Origin: UBA6115 sp040776985
GTDB taxonomy: Bacteria; Bacillota; Clostridia; Christensenellales; Aristaeellaceae
DNA length: 64,000 nt
Assembly: GCA_040776985.1 (NCBI GenBank)
Contig: JAXGZL010000001.1
Span: forward strand, 124,001 to 188,000
Reading direction: 5' to 3'
In this document: in pieces, positions 1 through 8,784 of the stretch
Numbering within the stretch: the first letter of the stretch is position 1
Layout of the letters: each line of letters begins with the position of its first letter
Translations under genes and position numbers: made by a program
The notes under the pieces: generated by a model
The model's input: the letters and a program-made list of their open reading frames with translations, nothing else
Databases searched by the model: none
Told to the model about the DNA's origin: nothing

Positions 1-1191
1 CAGGCCGGTGGCCAGGCCAATCTGGTTGCCATAGCTGGCAAAGCCGGCCGCGGCCCCCTGGGCAATCTGACGCTGGGGCAGTTTGCCCGGCAGGGTGTCC
101 CGGGGGTCCATCCGGGGGTCTGCCCCGCCGGAGACCCGCATCCCCGCATACACATAGGCCCGGGCGGACAGGGGATCCCGGATGGCGCCGCCGATGCAGG
201 TGGCCGCCCCGCCAAAGGGCTCAATCTCGGTGGGGTGGTTGTGGGTTTCGTTTTTGAAGAACAGCAGCCAGTCCTCTTCCCCTTCCCGGGTGTCCGCCTT
301 GATGCGGATGGTGCAGGCGTTGTTCTCCTCCGTCTCTTCCAATTCAGGCAGCCTGCCCTGTTTTTTGAGGGCGGAGGCCGCAATGGTGGCCACCTCCATC
401 AGGGTCATGGGCTTGTTCTTACCCAGCGCCTTCCGGGTGGCCCGATAGTCAGCCAGGGTGCCTGCAATCACCGGATCCTCGCAGGCAACCTCCGTGATTT
501 CCGTCAAAAAGGTGGTGTGCCGGCAGTGGTCTGACCAGTAGGTGTCAATCGCCTTCAGCTCCGTAACCGTTGGATCCCGGCCTTCTTCCTTGAAGTAGTC
601 CATCAGCACCTGAAGGTCGTCCATCTCCATGGCCAGCTCCCACTGCGTGAGAAAGCGCTGCATCGCGGCCTCGTCCATCTGGCGGAAGCCCTTCAGCACC
701 TCGGGCATCCGGGGCGCCTCTGTTTTCAGTTCCAGGGTGGCCGGCAGGCCCATCTCCGCCTCCCGGGATTCCACGGGGTTTAGCAGATAGCTTTTGGCCG
801 CCAAAACGTCCTCGTCCCTCAGGTTTCCTGAGAGTACATAGACCCTGGCAGTGCGGACCAGGGGCCTGTCCCCCTGGGTCTGCATCTGGATGCACTGGGC
901 GGCGGAGTCCGCCCGCTGGTCAAACTGACCGGGCAGGTATTCCAGGGCAAAGACCGCGTCCCCATGCGGCAAGTCGAGCTGCTCATACACCCTGTCCGTC
1001 TGGGGCTCTGAAAACACGGTGGGGATGGCCGCCCTGAAGTCCGCCTCTGTCAGCCCCTGGGCGTCATAGCGGTTGATGACCCTGGCCTTTTCAAGCCCCG
1101 ACAGCCCCGCGTATTGCCGCAGTTCATGGGCCAGCGCCCTGGCCTCAAAGGCCAGCTCGTCCCGTTTTTCCACAAAAATCCTGTAAACCAT
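1..1191 (-). CDS. purL: Phosphoribosylformylglycinamidine synthase, N-terminal part (runs off window)
   Basis: This is the cytosolic enzyme that converts FGAR to FGAM with ATP and glutamine, step 4 of purine synthesis. About 397 N-terminal residues are visible; the remainder, including any glutaminase domain, lies beyond position 1. Recognisable motifs are TYWSDHCRHTTF near residue 220, NETHNHPTEIEPFGGAAT near 315 and GNQIGLATG at the window edge. The long N-terminal region suggests the large single-chain type of about 1,240 residues rather than the small PurL/PurQ/PurS type. The ATG at 1191 lies 1 nt after the purD stop, so this is the next gene of the purine operon, translationally coupled to purD. 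Product identity is certain; full length is inferred. Confidence 0.95.
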   Translation of the reverse strand, partial: MVYRIFVEKRDELAFEARALAHELRQYAGLSGLEKARVINRYDAQGLTEADFRAAIPTVFSEPQTDRVYEQLDLPHGDAVFALEYLPGQFDQRADSAAQCIQMQTQGDRPLVRTARVYVLSGNLRDEDVLAAKSYLLNPVESREAEMGLPATLELKTEAPRMPEVLKGFRQMDEAAMQRFLTQWELAMEMDDLQVLMDYFKEEGRDPTVTELKAIDTYWSDHCRHTTFLTEITEVACEDPVIAGTLADYRATRKALGKNKPMTLMEVATIAASALKKQGRLPELEETEENNACTIRIKADTREGEEDWLLFFKNETHNHPTEIEPFGGAATCIGGAIRDPLSARAYVYAGMRVSGGADPRMDPRDTLPGKLPQRQIAQGAAAGFASYGNQIGLATGL

Positions 1192-1192
1192 C

Positions 1193-2458
1193 TCAGCCCT
1201 CCACTGCCATAAGCGCCCGGGCGCCAATGTCATCCCGGAAGCTTTTCCCGTTGAATTGAACCTGTTCCACCGCCTGATAGGCCTTTTTCACCGCGTCAAA
1301 AAGGGTGCCCCCTGTGCCGGTGAGGCCCATCACCCGGCCGCCATTTGTGACCAGTTGGCCATCCTTCCGGGCCACCCCGGCGTAGTAAACCTCCGCCTCC
1401 AGCTGCCCGGTCACTTGGATAGGAAAGCCTTTTTCAAAGGCCGCGGGATAGCCCTTTGAGGCCAGCACCACGCAGCAGGCGTGGCCCTCCCGGAAGCACA
1501 GGTGTTCTTCTTTCAGTTTGCCCTCCCTGACGGCGATCATGGCCGCCAGCAAATCCGTCTTAAGCAGCGGCAGCACCGCCTGGGTTTCCGGATCCCCCAG
1601 CCGGGCGTTGTATTCCAGCAGCCTGGGGCCGTCCTTGGTCAGCATCAGGCCAAAAAACAGGCAGCCCTTGAAGGGACGCCCCTCCTTTTCCATGGCCTTC
1701 ACCGTGGGCAGGAAAATGCAGTCCATGGCCTGCTGTGCCAGCTCCTCTGTGTACAGGGGATTGGGCGCCACGGCCCCCATGCCCCCGGTGTTGGCGCCCA
1801 GGTCGCCCGCCAGCGCCCGCTTGTGGTCCATGGCGGACAACAGGGGCACCAGGGTCTTGCCATCGGTGAAGGCCAGCACGCTGACCTCCGGCCCCTCAAG
1901 ATATTCCTCAACGATCACCCGGCTGCCGCTGGCCCCAAAGACCTGATCCACCAGCATGTCCCGCAGGGCCTGCTCCGCTTTCTGGTAGCTGCCCGCAATC
2001 ACCACGCCCTTGCCCTTGGCCAGGCCGTCCGCCTTGACCACCAGGGGAAAAGGCTGCGCCTTCACATAGGCCAGGGCTTCCTCCAGGTTGCTGAAGGCCT
2101 GCCAGCGGGCGGTGGGAATATTGTATTTTGCCATCAGGCCCTTGGAAAAGACCTTGCTGGACTCAATCTCCGCCGCTTTCCGGTCCGGGCCAAAGCAGGG
2201 GATGCCTGCCCCTTCCAGGGCGTCCACCATGCCGGCCGCCAGCGGATCATCCGGGGTCACCACGGCGAAGTCAATCTGATGCGTTTTAGCTGCTGCTACC
2301 ACGCCCTTAATATCCATCACATCCCCCGGGATGCAGGTCGCCTCCCTCATCCCCGGGTTGCCCGGCAGGGCAAAGATTTTGTCTGCCAGCGGGCTTTTTG
2401 AAAGCGCCTTCACCACCGCGTGCTCCCGCCCGCCTGAACCAATCACCAATACTTTCAT
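1193..2458 (-). CDS. purD: Phosphoribosylamine-glycine ligase
   Basis: This ATP-grasp ligase joins phosphoribosylamine and glycine to give GAR, step 2 of purine synthesis. The 421-residue length is normal. The N-terminus reads MKVLVIGSGGREHA (the family GxGGREHA signature), the ATP-grasp core follows with VKADGLAKGKGV near residue 145, and EYNARLGDPETQ near 290 is the metal/ATP site. I chose the ATG at 2458, with GAGGTGA 6-7 nt upstream; an in-frame GTG at 2467 would place the start on top of that site. It is a purine operon member, 10 nt behind the AICAR transformylase gene and 1 nt ahead of purL. Confidence 0.96.
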   Translation of the reverse strand: MKVLVIGSGGREHAVVKALSKSPLADKIFALPGNPGMREATCIPGDVMDIKGVVAAAKTHQIDFAVVTPDDPLAAGMVDALEGAGIPCFGPDRKAAEIESSKVFSKGLMAKYNIPTARWQAFSNLEEALAYVKAQPFPLVVKADGLAKGKGVVIAGSYQKAEQALRDMLVDQVFGASGSRVIVEEYLEGPEVSVLAFTDGKTLVPLLSAMDHKRALAGDLGANTGGMGAVAPNPLYTEELAQQAMDCIFLPTVKAMEKEGRPFKGCLFFGLMLTKDGPRLLEYNARLGDPETQAVLPLLKTDLLAAMIAVREGKLKEEHLCFREGHACCVVLASKGYPAAFEKGFPIQVTGQLEAEVYYAGVARKDGQLVTNGGRVMGLTGTGGTLFDAVKKAYQAVEQVQFNGKSFRDDIGARALMAVEG

Positions 2459-2468
2459 CCCGTTCACC

Positions 2469-3653
2469 TCAATGATGGAACAGGCGCAGGCCGGTGAAGG
2501 CCATCACCATGTTATAAGCGTCGCAGCGGTCGATGACCTCGTTATCCCTCAGGGAGCCACCCGGCTGGGCCACGAAGCTGACCCCGCTTTCATGGGCCCT
2601 GATGATGCTGTCATCAAAGGGGAAGAAGGCATCGCTGGCCAGGGACAGACCCCGGACGCTGTCCAGATACCGCCGCTTTTCCCCCTCTTCCAGGTATTCC
2701 GGCTCCCTTGTAAACAGCGCCTGCCAAAGCTTCCCTCCAAATGCCTGCCGGGCCCGGAGGGACAGATAGGCATCCACCGCATTGTCCCTGACGGGGCGGG
2801 ACAGCCCCTCCCTAAAGGGCAGGGCCAGGGTCTTTTCATGCTGACGCAGCAACCACAAATCTGCCTTGTCCCCGGCCAGGCGGGTGCAGTGCACCCGGGA
2901 CTGCTGCCCCGCCCCCACCCCCACCGCCTGGCCATCCAGGGCAAAGCAGACGGAGTTGGACTGGGTGTATTTCAGGGTGATCAGGGCCACCAGCAGGTCC
3001 CGCAGGGCATTTTCCGGCAAAACCTTGTTGTTTGTTACGATGTTTTGAAGCAGGACCCGGTCAATCACACTGTCGTTATAGCCCTGCTCCAGGGTGATGC
3101 CAAAGATCTGGCGCTGCTCGGTGGCTGCCGGCAGATAGTCCGGGTCCATCTGGATGACCGCATACTTGCCGCCCCGCTTTAAAGACAGCACCTGGAGGGC
3201 ATCCTGGTCATATCCCGGGGCGATGACGCCGTCAGACACCTCCCGGGCGATCAGTTTTGCCGTGGTCAGGTCACACACATCGCTCAGCGCGATAAAGTCC
3301 CCGAAGGAGCACAGCCGGTCCGCTCCCCGGGCCCTGGCATAGGCGGAGGCCAGGGGGGAGTCGTCCAGCCCCTCCATATCATCCACAAAGCAGGCTTTTT
3401 TAAGCTTTTCATCAAGGGGGATGCCCACCGCTGCCCCGGCCGGGCTCACATGCTTAAAGGAGGCCGCCGCCGCAAGGCCGGTGGCCTCCTTTAAGGCCTT
3501 CACCAGCTGCCAGGCGTTGAGGGCATCCATGAAGTTGATATAGCCCGGGGTGCCATTCAGCACCGTCACCGGCAGCTTCTTCCCCTCCGGCATCAGCAGC
3601 CTGGCGGGGGTCTGGTTGGGGTTGCAGCCGTATCTCAGCATCAGTTCCTGCAT
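2469..3653 (-). CDS. purH: Stand-alone AICAR transformylase (PurH formyltransferase domain only)
   Basis: It transfers a formyl group from 10-formyl-THF to AICAR, the penultimate purine step. The 394-residue protein starts MQELMLRYGCNPNQ, the beginning of the AICARFT domain. It keeps the conserved SFKHVSPAGAA segment near residue 65, where the catalytic Lys-His lies, and YTQSNSVC near 255. The N-terminal IMP cyclohydrolase (MGS-like) domain of ordinary bifunctional PurH, about 200 residues, is absent. A frame extension to 3830 is open but not homologous, and AAAGGAG sits directly before the ATG at 3653, so this is a genuine single-domain protein. The missing activity is supplied by the PurO-like gene 11 nt upstream. 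Confidence 0.93.
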   Translation of the reverse strand: MQELMLRYGCNPNQTPARLLMPEGKKLPVTVLNGTPGYINFMDALNAWQLVKALKEATGLAAAASFKHVSPAGAAVGIPLDEKLKKACFVDDMEGLDDSPLASAYARARGADRLCSFGDFIALSDVCDLTTAKLIAREVSDGVIAPGYDQDALQVLSLKRGGKYAVIQMDPDYLPAATEQRQIFGITLEQGYNDSVIDRVLLQNIVTNNKVLPENALRDLLVALITLKYTQSNSVCFALDGQAVGVGAGQQSRVHCTRLAGDKADLWLLRQHEKTLALPFREGLSRPVRDNAVDAYLSLRARQAFGGKLWQALFTREPEYLEEGEKRRYLDSVRGLSLASDAFFPFDDSIIRAHESGVSFVAQPGGSLRDNEVIDRCDAYNMVMAFTGLRLFHH

Positions 3654-3664
3654 TTTGAACTCCT

Positions 3665-4381
3665 TTACACGCTGTGGCGGTTGTAGATAAAGTGCCGGGA
3701 TGTCCCGGTATGAAGATCGATTTCCTTCAGATACAGGGCGATTTTGTTGTCGCTGTCCAGGGCATCCCACACCGCCTTTCCAATAGCAGCCGTGTCCGCC
3801 GGCAGGCTGATGTGCGCTGGCTCTCCCCAAAAGGAGGGCAGGGGGGTGCCGTCCCCTTCATAGGTGTGGATGAAGCGCCCCTCCCCGGGCAGGGCCGCAT
3901 AGTCAAAAAACAGCCGGTCACAGGCGCTGCCCTTATCGTCTGCCGCCTTCAGAATGGACAGGGTGAAGTCGGCCCCCTGGGAAAGCCGCATGATGCCGGA
4001 AATCCGGGGGGTATAGTTGGGGGCGTCCGGCTCAAAGCAGCGGCTGCGCAGGGCGCTTTCAAAGCTTCCGCCCTGGGCCAGCGCCTCGTAGACGGTGTCC
4101 GTCTGGTCCCCGTTGGTGACAATCAGCTGATCCTGATATTGCCTGACCGGGCGGTAGATGATCAGGCTGGGGTCGCTGACAAGGGCTTCATCATAGGGCT
4201 TGATGACAAGGCCCTCTCCCTCCTGCAAAAACACCCGGTTCCTTGAGTTTTCGCTTCTCCCCATGATGAAATAGCCCGCCAGGGCCTTGCCATCCGGGGT
4301 TTTCCCCATGAAGATGCCCCGGCCGGGATAGCGGTTGTTTTTTAGGATCTCCGGCAGCTCATATTGCTTTTTCTGATACAT
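3665..4381 (-). CDS. purO: PurO-type IMP cyclohydrolase
   Basis: This 238-residue protein resembles the archaeal-type IMP cyclohydrolase family (PF07826), which closes the FAICAR ring to IMP. Visible traits are the N-terminal RYPGRGIFMGKTPDGK segment, FIMGRSENSRNR near residue 40, NGDQTDTVYEAL near 95 and a C-terminal IALYLKEIDLHTG. It lies between purN (23-bp overlap) and the AICARFT-only gene, exactly where a cyclohydrolase is needed because purH here lacks that domain. The ATG at 4381 has AAAGGA 6 nt upstream; an in-frame GTG at 4396 would overlap that site. Function is inferred from family resemblance plus context; the combination is strong. Confidence 0.88.
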   Translation of the reverse strand: MYQKKQYELPEILKNNRYPGRGIFMGKTPDGKALAGYFIMGRSENSRNRVFLQEGEGLVIKPYDEALVSDPSLIIYRPVRQYQDQLIVTNGDQTDTVYEALAQGGSFESALRSRCFEPDAPNYTPRISGIMRLSQGADFTLSILKAADDKGSACDRLFFDYAALPGEGRFIHTYEGDGTPLPSFWGEPAHISLPADTAAIGKAVWDALDSDNKIALYLKEIDLHTGTSRHFIYNRHSV

Positions 4382-4979
4382 CGTTTTTCCTTTCACGGTG
4401 CAGTTGTCTGCACACCTGCTCCACCGCCCGGGGCAGAATGCGCCACTCCGCCTGCTCCATCACCCGGCGCTGCAGGCTTTGGGGCGTGTCGTTCTTTTTG
4501 ACCCGCACCGCTTTTTGCAGAATGATGGGGCCGCCGTCCGGCACCTCATCCACAAAATGGACGGTGGCGCCTGTCAGCTTGACCCCCCGCGCAAGGGCCG
4601 CCTCATGCACCTTCAGGCCATAAAAGCCCTTGCCGCAAAAAGCGGGGATCAGGGAGGGGTGCACGTTGATGATGCGCCCGGCATAGCGCCTGGTGAAATC
4701 CTGGCTCAGGATGGTGAGGAAGCCCGCCAGCACGATCAGCTCGATCCTGTGATCAAGGAGGGCTTTGTGCAGCGCCTGCTCGAAACCCTCTTTACCAAGG
4801 AAAAGGGCCGGAACGCCAGCCTGGGCTGCCCTTTTTAGGGCATAGGCCTCCCTCTTGTTGCTGATCACCAGGCTGATACGGCCGCTTGTCAGCGTCCCCG
4901 CCGCCTGGGCATCCAGCAGCGCCTGCAGGTTGCTGCCGCCGCCTGAGACCAGCACGGCGACACGGACCTTGTTCAGCAA
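4359..4979 (-). CDS. purN: Phosphoribosylglycinamide formyltransferase
   Basis: This 206-residue GAR transformylase uses 10-formyl-THF to make FGAR (step 3). The N-terminus carries VLVSGGGSNLQAL (phosphate-binding loop); the folate/catalytic region reads NVHPSLIPAFCGKGFYG near residue 105 and GATVHFVDEVPDGGPII near 138, which holds the catalytic Asn, His and Asp of the family. The start is a TTG at 4979 with AAGGGGTG 6 nt upstream; it overlaps the purM stop by 7 nt, so translation is coupled. The 3' end overlaps the purO start by 23 nt. Confidence 0.94.
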   Translation of the reverse strand: MLNKVRVAVLVSGGGSNLQALLDAQAAGTLTSGRISLVISNKREAYALKRAAQAGVPALFLGKEGFEQALHKALLDHRIELIVLAGFLTILSQDFTRRYAGRIINVHPSLIPAFCGKGFYGLKVHEAALARGVKLTGATVHFVDEVPDGGPIILQKAVRVKKNDTPQSLQRRVMEQAEWRILPRAVEQVCRQLHRERKNDVSEKAI

Positions 4980-6010
4980 AACCGCACCCCTTCGTCCCCG
5001 GTCTTCACTTCGCCCATCACAAAGGCGGCTTCCCCGGCGCCCCTGAGGGCAGCCAGCGCCTTGTCGGCGTCCATTTTATCCACGCACAGGCACATGCCCA
5101 CCCCCATGTTGAAGGTGGAATACATCTCCTTCTCAGGAATATCCCCCTGCCTGGCAATCAGTTCAAAAATGGCCGGGCGGGGCAGGCTGTTTTTCTCAAT
5201 CACCGCCGTCATGCCCTCCGGCAGGCAGCGGGGCAGGTTCTCATAAAAGCCGCCACCGGTGATGTGGGCGATGCTGTTGACCCGGGCAGCCGCCAGGGCA
5301 TCCAGCACCGGCTTTACATAGATTCTGGTGGGGGTCAGCAGAGTTTCCCCCAGCCCTTTTCCAGAAAGGGCCTCCAGGGGCTGATACAGATCAGCCTTTT
5401 CCACATCCAGCACCTTGCGTACCAGGGAAAAGCCGTTGGAGTGAAGGCCGCTGGAGGGAAGCGCAATCAGCACATCTCCCGCCTGCACCTGTTCCTTATC
5501 CAATATTTTGTCCGCGTCCACCAGGCCCACGGCAAAGCCCGCCAGGTCATACTCATCAGGATGATAAAAGCCCGGCATCTCCGCCGTTTCCCCGCCGATC
5601 AGGGCGCAGCCTGCCTGGACGCAGCCCTCCGCCACGCCGGCCACAATGGCGGCCACCTTTTCCGGCACGTTCTTGCCCACGGCGATATAGTCCAGGAAAA
5701 ACAGGGGCCTGGCGCCGGCGCAGATGACGTCGTTGACGCACATGGCCACGCAGTCAATGCCGATGCTGTCATGCCGGTCCATCAGGAAGGCCAGCTTCAG
5801 CTTGGTGCCCACCCCGTCGGTGCCGGAAACCAGCACCGGCTTTTTGATGCCGGACAGATCCGGCGCAAACAGGCCGCCAAAGCCGCCCAGCCCTGACACC
5901 ACCCCGGGGATCATGGTGCGGGCCACGCTTTCCTTCATCAGTTCAACCGCCCGGTAGCCGGCGTTGATGTCAACCCCCGCTTCCTGATACCGCTTGCTGT
6001 CGCTTTTCAT
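4973..6010 (-). CDS. purM: Phosphoribosylformylglycinamidine cyclo-ligase (AIR synthetase)
   Basis: It closes the FGAM ring to AIR with ATP (step 5). The 345 residues match the family length. Signatures are YQEAGVDINAGYRAVELM at the N-terminus, LVSGTDGVGTKLKLA near residue 60, DCVAMCVNDVICAGARP near 85 and the C-terminal MGVGMCLCV segment. It overlaps purF by 4 nt (ATGA type) and purN by 7 nt, consistent with one polycistronic message. Confidence 0.97.
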   Translation of the reverse strand: MKSDSKRYQEAGVDINAGYRAVELMKESVARTMIPGVVSGLGGFGGLFAPDLSGIKKPVLVSGTDGVGTKLKLAFLMDRHDSIGIDCVAMCVNDVICAGARPLFFLDYIAVGKNVPEKVAAIVAGVAEGCVQAGCALIGGETAEMPGFYHPDEYDLAGFAVGLVDADKILDKEQVQAGDVLIALPSSGLHSNGFSLVRKVLDVEKADLYQPLEALSGKGLGETLLTPTRIYVKPVLDALAAARVNSIAHITGGGFYENLPRCLPEGMTAVIEKNSLPRPAIFELIARQGDIPEKEMYSTFNMGVGMCLCVDKMDADKALAALRGAGEAAFVMGEVKTGDEGVRFC

Positions 6011-7446
6011 ACCATCTCCTCCACCCGCATAAGCCGCCTGGTGTACTTGTCCCGCTCCCTCGGCAGGGGGGCCTCGGTGGGATAGATCCCGTCAAAGCAG
6101 GAGGTGCAGAAGCGCCTTTCCTCAATGGGGGCGGCGATTTTCCGCACATTGTCCACGCTCAGGTAGCCCAGGCTGTCAGCGCCGATGATCTCCCGGATCT
6201 CCTCCAGGCTGTGCTGGCAGGCGATCAGGCTGTCCCGGGATTTGATGTCCGTGCCGTAGTAGCAGGGGTGCATGAAGGGGGGCGAGGTCACCCGCATGTG
6301 CACCTGGGTGGCGCCGGCCTTGCGCAGCAGCCTGACAATCTCCCGGCTGGTGGTGCCCCTTACGATGGAATCATCCACCAGCACCACCCGCTTGCCCCGA
6401 ACCACCGCCGCCAGGGGGTTCAGCTTGATGTGAACGCCGGATTTCCGGGCATTGGGCTGGGGGTTGATGAAGGTGCGGCCGATGTACTTGCTTTTGATGA
6501 ATCCCAGGCCATAGGGAATGCCGGAGCCCCGGGAAAAGCCGATGGCCCCGTCAATGCCGGAGTCCGGCACCCCCACCACCAGGTCCGCCTCCACCGGGTG
6601 CTCCTGGGCCAGGAAGGCCCCCGCCTGCACCCGGGCCTCGTGGACGCTGACGCCGTCCACCACGGAATCCGGCCGGGCAAAGTAGATGTATTCAAACACG
6701 CACAGGCTCTGCTTCCGGGTCTGGCAGTGCCGGCGGTCGCTGATGATACCGTCCTGCTTGAACACCACCACCTCCCCCGGCTCCACATCCCGGATGAACC
6801 TTGCCCCCACCACGTCCAGGGCGCAGCTTTCAGAGGCCACGATATAGCTGCCGTCCTCCTTCTGCCCGATGCAAAGGGGGCGCAGGCCCATTGGCCCGCG
6901 CACCGCGATCAGCTTCTTGGGGGTCATCACCACCAGGGTGTAGCTGCCCTCAAGGGCACCCATGGCCCGGTGGATGGCCTCCTCGGTGGAGGGGGCGCTG
7001 AGGCGCTCCCGGGTGATCACGCAGGAGATCACCTCCGCGTCACTGGTGCTGTGGAAGATAAAGCCCTCGTCCTCAAACTGGTCCCGCAGCTGGCTGTAGT
7101 TCACCAGGCCGCCGTTGTTGGCCAGGGCCAGGCGGCCCTTCCGGTGGGACACCACGATGGGCTGGGTGTTGATGCGGCCCTTGTTGTCATTGGTGCCATA
7201 GCGTACATGGCCCACCGCCATGTTGCCCTCCCCCAGGGCGGAGAGCACCTGGGGGCTCATCACCTCGCTGACCAGGCCCTCATCGCTGTGGTGGCGGAAC
7301 AGGCCCTCGTCCCCCACGGCGATGCCGCAGCTCTCCTGGCCGCGATGCTGCAGGGCGCACAGGCCCAGGTAGGCGTCCATGGCCACGCTGCCAACCCGGG
7401 GGCTGAACACCCCCAGCACGCCGCACTCGTCATGGATTTCAGGCAT
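6007..7446 (-). CDS. purF: Amidophosphoribosyltransferase
   Basis: This enzyme commits PRPP to purine synthesis by glutamine-dependent amination. The 479-residue protein has a short propeptide (MPEIHDE) before Cys8, the nucleophile of the class II glutaminase domain (CGVLGVF). The PRPP loop VVLVDDSIVRGTT lies near residue 345 and a C-terminal FCTSCFDG supplies the Cys pair that, in the Bacillus enzyme, helps hold an oxygen-sensitive 4Fe-4S cluster. It is therefore probably the Fe-S type, fitting an anaerobe. The start overlaps the end of purC by 8 nt. Confidence 0.97.
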   Translation of the reverse strand: MPEIHDECGVLGVFSPRVGSVAMDAYLGLCALQHRGQESCGIAVGDEGLFRHHSDEGLVSEVMSPQVLSALGEGNMAVGHVRYGTNDNKGRINTQPIVVSHRKGRLALANNGGLVNYSQLRDQFEDEGFIFHSTSDAEVISCVITRERLSAPSTEEAIHRAMGALEGSYTLVVMTPKKLIAVRGPMGLRPLCIGQKEDGSYIVASESCALDVVGARFIRDVEPGEVVVFKQDGIISDRRHCQTRKQSLCVFEYIYFARPDSVVDGVSVHEARVQAGAFLAQEHPVEADLVVGVPDSGIDGAIGFSRGSGIPYGLGFIKSKYIGRTFINPQPNARKSGVHIKLNPLAAVVRGKRVVLVDDSIVRGTTSREIVRLLRKAGATQVHMRVTSPPFMHPCYYGTDIKSRDSLIACQHSLEEIREIIGADSLGYLSVDNVRKIAAPIEERRFCTSCFDGIYPTEAPLPRERDKYTRRLMRVEEMV

Positions 7447-8140
7447 TTTTGCCCTCCCCGCCCAGGATTTTTGCGGTGAGGGCCAGCGCTTCCACGTTCT
7501 GGCCCTCTGCCATGGCCCGCATGTTGCCGGAGGAAATCTCGTCCATCAGCACCACTTCACCCCCCACCAGGCCAAACTCCAGCTTGATGTCATACAGCTC
7601 AAGCCCCAGGCGGGCAAGGTCCTCCGCCACGATGTTGGTGATGGCCCTGGTTTCCTTCACGATGTGGTCATACTGGGCTTCCGTCATGATCTGAAGGGCA
7701 GCCAGCGCCTCTTTTGTGATGAGGGGATCGCCCTTGGCATCGTCCTTCAGGGTCATTTCCACATAGTCAGGCAGTTTTGCCCCACTTTCAATATAGGCGC
7801 CATAGCGGCGGATGAAGCTGCCCACCGCCCGCTTCCGGCAGATCACCTCCACCCCCCTGCCAAAGGGGACAACCGGCAGCACCTCCAGGGTGCCTTCGTC
7901 AAGGTCCGCCTTCACATAGTGGCTGCGGATGCCCTTTTCCTTCAGCATCTCAAAGAAATGTACCGTCACCGCCAGGTTCTGGCGGCCCATGCCCTCAATG
8001 GACAAGCCCACGGTGTTGGCGCCCGGGTCAAACACGCCGTTTTCCCCAGTGACATCATCCTTGAAAACAAGCAGGTAGTGGCCGTTTTCAAGCGCGTACA
8101 CATCCTTGGTTTTCCCTTGATAGACAAGATTCCTGCTCAT
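7439..8140 (-). CDS. purC: SAICAR synthetase
   Basis: It ligates aspartate to CAIR to form SAICAR. The 233-residue protein opens with YQGKTKDVYAL, the typical ATP-binding start, and has VGSFIRRYGAYIESG near residue 95 and the conserved YDIKLEFGLVGGEVVL near 180 followed by DEISSGNMR. Length and motif order are normal. It follows purE with a 4-nt overlap. PurB (adenylosuccinate lyase), which acts next, is not in the visible cluster. Confidence 0.97.
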   Translation of the reverse strand: MSRNLVYQGKTKDVYALENGHYLLVFKDDVTGENGVFDPGANTVGLSIEGMGRQNLAVTVHFFEMLKEKGIRSHYVKADLDEGTLEVLPVVPFGRGVEVICRKRAVGSFIRRYGAYIESGAKLPDYVEMTLKDDAKGDPLITKEALAALQIMTEAQYDHIVKETRAITNIVAEDLARLGLELYDIKLEFGLVGGEVVLMDEISSGNMRAMAEGQNVEALALTAKILGGEGKNA

Positions 8141-8637
8141 TTTCCCTCCTCATGTTCCCGGGCCACCTGAAGGTTCGCCTGACGCGCATCCTGCGCCATC
8201 TGCTCCCGGTTGGCCTGCAGTTTGGCCGCCAATTCCTGGTCCTCCACCGCCAGCATCTGGACGCAGAGGAGGGCCGCGTTTTTGGCCCCGTTCACCGCCA
8301 CCGTGGCCACCGGGATGCCGGAGGGCATCTGCACGGTGGACAGCAGGGCATCAAGCCCGCCCAGTCCTCCGGAAGCAACCGGCACCCCCACCACCGGCAG
8401 GGTGGTGTTGGCAGCGATGGCGCCGGCCAGATGGGCCGCCATTCCCGCCACCGCGATGATGGCGCCAAATCCCTCATTCCTGGCGGAGAGGGCAAATTCC
8501 CGCACCGCCTCAGGCGTCCTGTGGGCAGAGCAAACCCGAACGATATGGGGCACGCCGTAGGACGCCAGCAGCTCCGCCGCCTGGCCCGCCACCTGCCGGT
8601 CGCTGGCACTGCCCATGATGACCGCCACTTTCTTCAT
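8137..8637 (-). CDS. purE: N5-CAIR mutase (class I PurE)
   Basis: This is the first gene of the purine operon. The 166-residue protein has the class I signature: VAVIMGSASDRQVA at the N-terminus, SAHRTPE near residue 43 (catalytic His region), GMAAHLAGAIAANT near 70 and LLSTVQMPSGIPV near 97. I chose the ATG at 8637 because AAGGAG lies 7 nt upstream and the protein begins immediately with the first strand of the fold; the open frame to 8781 is leader. Class I PurE usually needs PurK, which is not in the visible part of the cluster, so the N5-CAIR route or a direct carboxylation cannot be decided here. Confidence 0.95.
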   Translation of the reverse strand: MKKVAVIMGSASDRQVAGQAAELLASYGVPHIVRVCSAHRTPEAVREFALSARNEGFGAIIAVAGMAAHLAGAIAANTTLPVVGVPVASGGLGGLDALLSTVQMPSGIPVATVAVNGAKNAALLCVQMLAVEDQELAAKLQANREQMAQDARQANLQVAREHEEGK

Positions 8638-8723
8638 GTCCTTCTCCTTAAACACAAATGGCCAGCCCGGGAACCGAACTGTCCTTGTCCTTTCTTCCGC
8701 GGCCAGGCCTCCCTGCCCGCTGC

Positions 8724-8748
8724 CTGCCGGACGCAAAATATCCGGCAG
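8724..8748 (-). promoter_or_regulatory. 5' stem-loop of the purE operon leader
   Basis: A perfect 8-bp stem (CTGCCGGA/TCCGGCAG) with a 9-nt A/T-rich loop begins at about the predicted transcription start. A 5'-terminal hairpin like this may stabilise the mRNA. The ~110-nt leader shows no purine-riboswitch three-way junction and no U-run terminator, so I do not call attenuation. Confidence 0.4.
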
Positions 8749-8752
8749 TTTT

Positions 8753-8781
8753 ATGATAACGCCGGCGCTTTCCCTTGTCAA
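8753..8781 (-). promoter_or_regulatory. Sigma-A promoter of the purine operon
   Basis: On the minus strand, TTGACA (8781-8776) and TATCAT (8758-8753) are separated by exactly 17 nt. The start is expected near 8746, about 109 nt before the purE ATG. It is the only good promoter upstream of purE. Confidence 0.75.
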
Positions 8782-8784
8782 TCA

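Noticed and set aside
4886..5896. 336-codon plus-strand frame opposite purM
   Set aside because: Shadow of purM, which has complete family motifs and operon context.
8638..8745. Purine riboswitch in the purE leader
   Set aside because: There is one perfect hairpin but no three-helix junction with the conserved loop and junction bases, and no terminator.
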